DNA of 11,871 nt, from contig JAEMQC010000136.1 in NCBI GenBank assembly GCA_022758985.1, positions 1-11,871 on the forward strand, read 5' to 3'. The notes below the pieces were generated by a model. The model searched no databases and had not been told where the DNA came from. It saw only the letters and a program-made list of their open reading frames with translations. Source of the stretch: Campylobacteraceae bacterium (lineage in GTDB: Bacteria > Campylobacterota > Campylobacteria > Campylobacterales > UBA6016). Of the stretch, positions 6,540 through 11,871 are shown one piece after another; positions within the stretch are counted from its first letter, which is position 1, and each line of letters begins with the position of its first letter. A program made the position numbers and the translations under genes.

Positions 6540-8096
6540 ATGAGCAAAATTATAAAAATATTTGACACGACGTTAAGAGATGGGGAGCAAAGTCCCGGCG
6601 CATCCATGAATACTGATGAGAAAATCAAGATAGCTCTACAGCTTCAAAAACTCGGCGTAGACATCATAGAAGCCGGTTTCGCCAAAGCTAGCCCCGGCGA
6701 TTTCGAAGCGATAGAGAGAATAGCCTCCGTTATAGACAAAAGTACCGTATGTTCGCTGGCTAGAGCCGTAGACGCTGATATCAAAGACGCCGGAGAGGCT
6801 ATAAAGGCAGCAAAAAACAGAAGAATACATACGTTTATCGCAACAAGCCCGATACACATGGAATATAAGCTAAAAATGGCTCCTAACGAGGTGGTAAAAA
6901 GGGCGGTGCACGCCGTGGAGTATGCGAAAACGTTCGTGGACGATGTGGAATTTAGCTGCGAAGATGCAACTAGAAGCGATCTCGGATTTTTAAAAGAGAT
7001 AGTCGCCGCCGTAGTAGAAGCCGGGGCAAAAACGATAAATCTTCCGGACACGGTCGGCTATACGGTTCCAAACGAATATTTCCGCATAGTAAGCGAAATT
7101 AATAAAATTACTGAAGGCAAAGCGATAATATCGGTACACTGCCACAACGACCTAGGGCTTGCGGTAGCTAATTCTCTAGCGGCCATAGAAGCCGGCGCTG
7201 GACAGGTAGAGTGCACGATAAATGGTCTAGGTGAGAGAGCCGGTAACGCTGCACTTGAAGAGATAGTAATGGCTCTAAAAACCAGAAAAGATATATATGG
7301 CGGTTTTGACACCGGCATCAACACGAAAGAGATATATCCATCAAGCCGTATGGTAGCGACTATTACGGGTATCTGGCCTCAACCGAACAAAGCGATAGTG
7401 GGCAAAAATGCATTTGCGCACGAAAGTGGAATACATCAAGACGGCGTCCTAAAACACAAATCGACGTATGAAATCATTAGCGCCTCGGAGATAGGCGTAG
7501 AGACAAATGCGATAGTACTCGGCAAACACTCCGGAAGGGCAGCGTTCAAAGACAAAGCCAAAGAGCTCGGGTTTGACTTGACGCAAGAGGAGCTAGATAG
7601 GGCGATAGAGCTCTTCAAAATAATCTCCGACAAGAAAAAGGAGATGTTTGACGACGATATACGTATGATTATTGCCGACGTTACAAGTCATATACCAAAA
7701 CTCTTCGAGCTTCTTCATCTGCAGATAGCTGACTCTCAAGGCGGACTTGCTGCGGCGGCGGCTACGCTAAAAACAAAGGACGGCGAAAAAACGGATGCGG
7801 CGGTGGGTGACGGCACAATAGACGCCGTATTCAAAGTAATAGACAGACTGACCGGCGTATCGGGGCAGCTAATGGATTATAAAGTAGAGGCGGTAAGCAA
7901 AGGCAAAGATGCGCTTGCGAACGTAATCGTAAAGGTGGCTTTCCAAAACGACACGCCGGCGGTACTGGGCCACGGACTAGACATAGATACGATGACGGCA
8001 AGCGCAAAAGCCTATATAAACTCGCTAAATTCGTATCTATCGATGAAAGATAGCCTCAAAAAGATAGATTGCAAAGACGATATCTGCGGGGTGTAA
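6540..8096 (+). CDS. leuA: 2-isopropylmalate synthase LeuA
   Basis: LeuA condenses acetyl-CoA with 2-oxoisovalerate to 2-isopropylmalate, the first committed step of leucine synthesis. The 518 residues match the bacterial type of about 510-525. The catalytic TIM barrel carries FDTTLRDGEQSPG (8-20) with metal-binding Asp14, the HCHND motif (200-204, His200 and His202), and the glycine-rich GLGERAGNAALEE (229-241) with Asn236. KNAFAHESGIHQDG (289-302) is the subdomain signature. Residues from about 385 form the C-terminal LeuA dimer domain that in this family binds leucine for feedback inhibition (for example QIADSQGGLAAAAATL, 395-410). Homocitrate or citramalate synthase is less likely but shares the barrel motifs. 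AGAGGA (6530-6535) is the Shine-Dalgarno. leuB, leuC and leuD are not adjacent. This is the last plus-strand gene before a convergent junction. Confidence 0.93.
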   Translation: MSKIIKIFDTTLRDGEQSPGASMNTDEKIKIALQLQKLGVDIIEAGFAKASPGDFEAIERIASVIDKSTVCSLARAVDADIKDAGEAIKAAKNRRIHTFIATSPIHMEYKLKMAPNEVVKRAVHAVEYAKTFVDDVEFSCEDATRSDLGFLKEIVAAVVEAGAKTINLPDTVGYTVPNEYFRIVSEINKITEGKAIISVHCHNDLGLAVANSLAAIEAGAGQVECTINGLGERAGNAALEEIVMALKTRKDIYGGFDTGINTKEIYPSSRMVATITGIWPQPNKAIVGKNAFAHESGIHQDGVLKHKSTYEIISASEIGVETNAIVLGKHSGRAAFKDKAKELGFDLTQEELDRAIELFKIISDKKKEMFDDDIRMIIADVTSHIPKLFELLHLQIADSQGGLAAAAATLKTKDGEKTDAAVGDGTIDAVFKVIDRLTGVSGQLMDYKVEAVSKGKDALANVIVKVAFQNDTPAVLGHGLDIDTMTASAKAYINSLNSYLSMKDSLKKIDCKDDICGV

Positions 8097-8109
8097 GCTA
8101 AAAAATTGA

Positions 8110-8158
8110 TGAACGTTCAAGCGAACGGCTCACGCCGCTAGCGGCTAGCTTCAGCGGC
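8110..8158. repeat. Cluster of short inverted repeats in the convergent gap
   Basis: This half of the leuA/TPR gap holds several overlapping inverted repeats: TGAACGTTCA (8110-8119), a hairpin CGTTC/GAACG with loop AAGC (8114-8127), the 12-base palindrome GCCGCTAGCGGC (8134-8145), and a second AGCGGC (8153-8158) that can also pair with 8134-8139. CACGC (8131-8135) and GCGTG (8169-8173) form an outer arm. Read on the minus strand, the CGTTC hairpin is followed after nine bases by six T (8100-8105), which could end the TPR/serS transcript. On the plus strand no T-run follows. A role in bidirectional termination is inferred. Confidence 0.5.
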
Positions 8159-8172
8159 ATAGCGCCCAGCGT

Positions 8173-8198
8173 GCCTAAACGAACTAGTTCGTTTAGGC
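8173..8198. terminator. Perfect 26-bp palindrome between convergent genes, possible terminator stem
   Basis: Left arm GCCTAAACGAACT (8173-8185) is exactly mirrored by the right arm (8186-8198), so RNA from either strand could form an 11-bp stem with a CUAG loop. It lies three bases beyond the stop codon of the TPR gene (8202-8204) and about 75 bases beyond that of leuA, a usual place for a shared terminator. No T-tract follows on either strand, so it is not a classical intrinsic terminator. It may instead stabilise 3' ends or be a protein-binding site. Confidence 0.5.
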
Positions 8199-8201
8199 GT
8201 A

Positions 8202-10502
8202 CTATCTGATGTCAAAGTCGAAAAACTCCGACTCGAACATCCCTTTGATATTTTTAAACTGCGTAGCCGATTGGTTAAGATTGGAGGCCTCTAAATATAG
8301 AAGTCCTAGCGCATAAACGCTCTCTACGTTTGTCGGATCATACATTTTTGCAAGCTCAAAAAATGATATAGCGCTTGAACTCCTAGCCGATGCTATCGAC
8401 GAAGCGCCTGCCATAAAAAGCGTATTTGCATTTACGTAGTCTATATCAAAAATAACTTTCGCATACGCATCATTTGCCTCCTTAAACATCTTTAGATACA
8501 TAAGTGTCGTAGCGTATCCTTTGAGCAGCTGGGCCCTATCGTTGTTTTCTATCTTAAGCCTTTGCTCGTAAGCCTCTTTGGCTCTCATCAAAAGTCCAGA
8601 AACCCTATGCAAAGAGACGTACATATCTTTGGCGATATCCGGACCGTAGAATATACTATTGACGTCGTACTCTTTTTTATTTAGATACTCCTGCGTCTCT
8701 CTCGCAAAAAACTTCACGTTTTCGCCGGAATTTTTTACAAACAAATAAAGCCCGGCGGCCACTATGTCTTTAGGCAACATCTCTTGAAGCGCCTTGGCAT
8801 TGGTTATTGCGCTATTTCTCTTATCAAGCTTGGCAGAAATCAGCGTGCCTATAGCAAGCGACATCGCATTCTTCTTAGGCGCATTGTTTAGCCAATCTAT
8901 GGAAGCAACCGCATTGTCTAGCGCAAACGAAAACATAGCTGCATACTCGGCTTTATTCGAAAAGTTTGACGAACCGAACAGATCGGCCTCTAGCGACTCT
9001 CTAATCCTATCGTACGGCGTACCCATAATCTTAGCCGTTATAATCGCAAATATGCCGGCTTCGTAGTTTTTTGGGTCGAAGTTATAGGCCTTTACGAAAT
9101 ATCTGTTTGCCTCTTTGAAATCTCCGCTTTGCGCATACGTAAGCCCTAGATTATAAAGAAGTACGGCATGTGTCGGAAATTTCGGCTCCAAAGACTTAAA
9201 CACCTTATTTGCCAGATACACTCTACCGGATAGTCCATACTCTATTCCTCTTATCATATCGGCGTTAATTCTGGACTGCTTCGCAGCGTTTTCAAGATAA
9301 GCGGCTCCGGCTCTTATATCGTCTACCATAAGCCCCGCTTCGCCTTTTTTGATAGAGGAGACCGTTTTGTTAGGGTTAAAAACTTTGTACGGCGCATAGT
9401 AGAAAATAACGGAAGCCGCATTTTTTGGATTTAATAAAAACTCGTTTAGTAGCTTTTCTTGAATCTTATCGCTCTCAAAAGCCCTCTCTTTTAAGGATAT
9501 TTTTATATCGAATACACCGGCGGCATCTTTTTCGGATATTAACATTCCCTCTTTTAGCATCGCTGCGGCTTGGGATGGCATCTTGGCCTTTAGGTATACG
9601 AGCGCTTCCGCCATAACAGCTTTTAGTCTCTTATCCTCATACTTTCTAGCAGCCTCAAAAGCGTCTATTGCCTCTTTATACCTTGCATCTCTAGCTTCCA
9701 AAAACCCTATTGCAAGATAATCTTTGTTTTTCTCTTTTTTGAGTATTTCAAGCATATCGCTACCGTCGTCAAACAGCAGATATGCTCTTTTTGCTATCTC
9801 ATTTGATTCGTTTTTAAAAAACTTTCCAGTCGGCGCACTTACGGCGGATAGAGCCTCGTAGTAGTTGTCGTCATAATAGTTGATTAGCGAATAATAATAC
9901 GAATAAAGCGGGGAGGCCACGTATTTTGGCAAAGAAGCCCTTGCTAACGCTATATACTCTCTTGCGCTTTTTTTATCATTTAGTTTTAACATACAAACAG
10001 CCGAGTTTATCGCACTTGGAAGCTCATTATCCGAGTTTTTTATAGAGTTTTTGAAGTACTCCAGGGCGCCTTTATAGTCGCCTTCACCCATTTTTGCGAC
10101 GCCTAGATTGTAGTTTGACACGCTCTCGGAATATATTGATATCTCTCCAAAGAGCCTAAGCGCACTCTCTTTGTCGCCGCTATCATATAACGCTTTTGCC
10201 TTTTCTATAAGTCTCTCTAGCTCAGGAGCGGTTATTTTTGGTTTTTTACCTGGTTTTATCTCCGGGGCTTCGGAAGTATTCACCTCTACCGGTTTATTAT
10301 TTGATTTTGTCAAAAAAAAGATGGCCGATGCGATACCTAATATAGCAAGCAAAAGCGCTGGGAAGCCAAAAAGAAGCATCTTCTTTTTAAGCTTACTCTT
10401 ATCCTCTCCGCTCTCTTCTGTGGCAGCAGTCTCTGAGTCGGGCAAAGAAACCGGACTTTCTCCCTCGTCCTCTTCGACTATTACCACCTCTTCATCGGCC
10501 AC
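8202..10502 (-). CDS. Large single-TM tetratricopeptide repeat protein
   Basis: A 766-residue bitopic membrane protein. Residues 1-34 are very acidic, followed by a basic patch (35-41, KSKLKKK) and one TM helix (about 42-65); by the positive-inside rule the acidic segment is cytoplasmic and the long C-terminal part periplasmic. After a lysine/proline-rich linker (70-92) come tetratricopeptide-like helices: clearest at about 94-124, 127-160, 446-479, 690-722 and 725-758, with less regular helical repeats between. No enzymatic motif is seen, so a scaffold or assembly role is likely. The start is GTG at 10500-10502, supported by AAGGAGG (10511-10517) eight bases away and overlapping the serS stop; no nearby ATG competes. 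The serS-TPR order resembles C. jejuni Cj0389-Cj0390; from memory Cj0390 has been linked to flagellar motility (FlgX), which I could not verify here. Confidence 0.85.
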   Translation of the reverse strand: MADEEVVIVEEDEGESPVSLPDSETAATEESGEDKSKLKKKMLLFGFPALLLAILGIASAIFFLTKSNNKPVEVNTSEAPEIKPGKKPKITAPELERLIEKAKALYDSGDKESALRLFGEISIYSESVSNYNLGVAKMGEGDYKGALEYFKNSIKNSDNELPSAINSAVCMLKLNDKKSAREYIALARASLPKYVASPLYSYYYSLINYYDDNYYEALSAVSAPTGKFFKNESNEIAKRAYLLFDDGSDMLEILKKEKNKDYLAIGFLEARDARYKEAIDAFEAARKYEDKRLKAVMAEALVYLKAKMPSQAAAMLKEGMLISEKDAAGVFDIKISLKERAFESDKIQEKLLNEFLLNPKNAASVIFYYAPYKVFNPNKTVSSIKKGEAGLMVDDIRAGAAYLENAAKQSRINADMIRGIEYGLSGRVYLANKVFKSLEPKFPTHAVLLYNLGLTYAQSGDFKEANRYFVKAYNFDPKNYEAGIFAIITAKIMGTPYDRIRESLEADLFGSSNFSNKAEYAAMFSFALDNAVASIDWLNNAPKKNAMSLAIGTLISAKLDKRNSAITNAKALQEMLPKDIVAAGLYLFVKNSGENVKFFARETQEYLNKKEYDVNSIFYGPDIAKDMYVSLHRVSGLLMRAKEAYEQRLKIENNDRAQLLKGYATTLMYLKMFKEANDAYAKVIFDIDYVNANTLFMAGASSIASARSSSAISFFELAKMYDPTNVESVYALGLLYLEASNLNQSATQFKNIKGMFESEFFDFDIR

Positions 10503-10510
10503 TTTTTATA

Positions 10511-10517
10511 CCTCCTT
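10511..10517 (-). promoter_or_regulatory. Shine-Dalgarno deciding the GTG start of the TPR gene
   Basis: On the minus strand AAGGAGG precedes GTG 10502 by eight bases. Its first two bases are also the last two of the serS stop codon TAA (10516-10518). This is one of the strongest ribosome binding sites in the window and suggests efficient translation of the TPR protein from the shared serS transcript. Confidence 0.8.
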
Positions 10518-11769
10518 ACAGGTATTTTTTGAGCGCTTCCGGGATATCTATACCGCCGTCAGCTCCTTGATAGTTTTCCATGATGGCCACAAGTGTTCTG
10601 CCGACCGCCAGAGACGAGCCGTTTAGCGTATGCACTAACCTATTTGCCTTACCGTCTTTATATCTTATTTTGGCCCGTCTAGCCTGAAAGTCGCCGCAAT
10701 TTGACACCGAGCTTATCTCTCTGTATTTGTCTTGGCTTGGTATCCACACCTCTATGTCAATAGTCTTTGCTGCGGAAAAGCCCATGTCGCCGGAACAAAG
10801 CGCCATCAGCCTATGAGGAAGCCCAAGCTCGCACAACATATCTGACGCACAAGAGACCATCTCGTCTAGCATAGCCATGCTCTCTTCCGGTTTCGTTATT
10901 GCGACAAGCTCAACCTTGTGAAACTGATGTTGTCTTATCATCCCTCTGGTATCTCTACCGGCGCTTCCAGCCTCTTTTCTAAAACACGGAGTATGCGCGG
11001 TCATCTTGATAGGGAGGTTTTCAGACGGGATTATCTCGTCATAATATAGATTTGTCAGCGGCACCTCGGCAGTAGGTATCAAATAAAACGCTCTCTCTTC
11101 ATCGCTCTCGATACGAAACAAATCCTCTTCAAACTTCGGAAGCTGCCCAGTCCCCTGCATAGTGTCCGCATTCACGATAAAAGGCACGCTATAAAGCTCG
11201 AAACCGCGAGAAGCATTAAAGTCGATCATAAAATTGATAAGCGCTCTCTCTAGTCTGGCGGCCTCGCCTTTTAGCACCACAAAACGGCTTTTTGAGATTT
11301 TTGCCGCTCTCTCAAAGTCTAGCCATCCAAGAGCCTCGCCTAGCTCCACATGGTCTTTTGGCGCAAATTCGAAAGTTTTTGGCTCCAGTACTGTTTTTAC
11401 GAGTACGTTATCCTCTTCGCTAGCGCCTTGCGGCACACTATCGTCCGGAGGATTTGGAATCGTTAGAGCCAATGCGATTAGCTTCTCTTCGAGCTCTCTT
11501 GTCCTTGCCTCATATTCGGATGCTTCTTGCTTTAGCTTATCGAGCTCCGCCTTGAGAGAGTTCGTATCTTTCCCCTCTTTTTTATATTGCCCGAAAAGTC
11601 TGCTTTTCTCGTTTTGAAGAGCTAGGCACTCTTCCATCTTTTTTTTAGTTTCTTTCGTATCGAAAGCGAGCTCCCTAAGAGAGTTTAATAGCTCCCTGTC
11701 GAGGTTTCTTTTTGACAGTTTTGCCGCAATTTCGTCAAAACTGTTTTGCAAAGCTCTTACGTCCAACAT
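10516..11769 (-). CDS. serS: Seryl-tRNA synthetase SerS
   Basis: SerS charges tRNA-Ser with serine in the cytoplasm. The 417-residue length is normal for the bacterial enzyme. Residues about 30-100 form the antiparallel coiled-coil arm that grips the long variable arm of tRNA-Ser. The class II catalytic core follows: TGQLPKFEEDLF (207-218), the serine-recognition TAEVPLTN (233-240), motif 2 CFRKEAGSAGRDTRGMIRQH (262-281) with HQFHKVE, and motif 3 NGSSLAVGRTLVAIMENYQ (383-401). Start ATG 11769 has GAGG 11 bases upstream and the N-terminus MLDVRALQNSFDEIAAKL is typical. It begins three bases after the stop of a short upstream ORF, and the TPR gene starts 13 bases after its stop, so these are probably co-transcribed. 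Confidence 0.97.
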   Translation of the reverse strand: MLDVRALQNSFDEIAAKLSKRNLDRELLNSLRELAFDTKETKKKMEECLALQNEKSRLFGQYKKEGKDTNSLKAELDKLKQEASEYEARTRELEEKLIALALTIPNPPDDSVPQGASEEDNVLVKTVLEPKTFEFAPKDHVELGEALGWLDFERAAKISKSRFVVLKGEAARLERALINFMIDFNASRGFELYSVPFIVNADTMQGTGQLPKFEEDLFRIESDEERAFYLIPTAEVPLTNLYYDEIIPSENLPIKMTAHTPCFRKEAGSAGRDTRGMIRQHQFHKVELVAITKPEESMAMLDEMVSCASDMLCELGLPHRLMALCSGDMGFSAAKTIDIEVWIPSQDKYREISSVSNCGDFQARRAKIRYKDGKANRLVHTLNGSSLAVGRTLVAIMENYQGADGGIDIPEALKKYL

Positions 11770-11772
11770 CTT

Positions 11773-11871
11773 CTAATTTTCCTCGTCTTCAACTATTCTT
11801 ATTGTTTTATCTTCTTCGATTATCTTAAATTTATGCTTGCCGCAAAATTGTTTATTCATCACTTCAAGCAT
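11773..11871 (-). CDS. Short or 3'-partial ORF upstream of serS
   Basis: An open frame of 32 codons plus TAG runs from the window edge to three bases before serS. It reads MLEVMNKQFCGKHKFKII at first and ends in an acidic tail (IVEDEEN). The ATG coincides with the last three bases of the window, so it could be a complete tiny gene or the C-terminal end of a longer one; the latter seems more likely given the lack of an alternative upstream gene so close to serS. It has one Cys (position 10) and I do not recognise a family. Its GAGGAAAA end supplies the probable serS ribosome binding site. Confidence 0.5.
   Translation of the reverse strand: MLEVMNKQFCGKHKFKIIEEDKTIRIVEDEEN

Overview
The window looks like a chromosomal core region of a Campylobacterota species, most likely a Campylobacter of moderate G+C (curvus/rectus/showae/concisus-like). 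This rests on the gene order prmA-ftsH-(PSD-like)-pssA, a serS gene followed directly by a large one-TM TPR protein, very tight gene packing, and heavy use of ATA (Ile) and AAA (Lys) codons. The species is inferred, not shown. I see no mobile element, CRISPR array, tRNA or rRNA.

Layout: bases 1-105 are a short leader with a candidate promoter and a strong Shine-Dalgarno. From 106 to 8096 eight plus-strand genes follow with no gap above 14 bases and several overlaps: a PDC-sensor/four-TM membrane protein, hisH, hisA, prmA, ftsH, a phosphatidylserine-decarboxylase-like membrane protein, pssA and leuA. Bases 8097-8201 are a convergent gap that is unusually G+C-rich and full of inverted repeats, including a perfect 26-bp palindrome. 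On the minus strand, serS (10516-11769) is followed by a 766-residue TPR membrane protein (8202-10502). A short ORF (11773-11871) upstream of serS runs to the window edge.

How the genes work together: HisH supplies ammonia to HisF (not in the window), and HisA makes the substrate of that HisH-HisF complex. LeuA opens leucine synthesis. PssA makes phosphatidylserine. FtsH degrades membrane and soluble proteins and PrmA methylates ribosomal protein L11. The plus-strand array is probably one transcript or a few overlapping ones, mixing amino-acid synthesis with membrane housekeeping.

Most interesting points: the decarboxylase-like protein keeps the family Asp and His but has lost the Gly-Ser self-cleavage motif, so it is probably not a decarboxylase. 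The first gene joins a PDC sensor domain without a signal peptide to a four-helix membrane domain and has no recognisable output domain. I did not find convincing evidence of a wholly new multi-gene system; most of the window is ordinary conserved metabolism.
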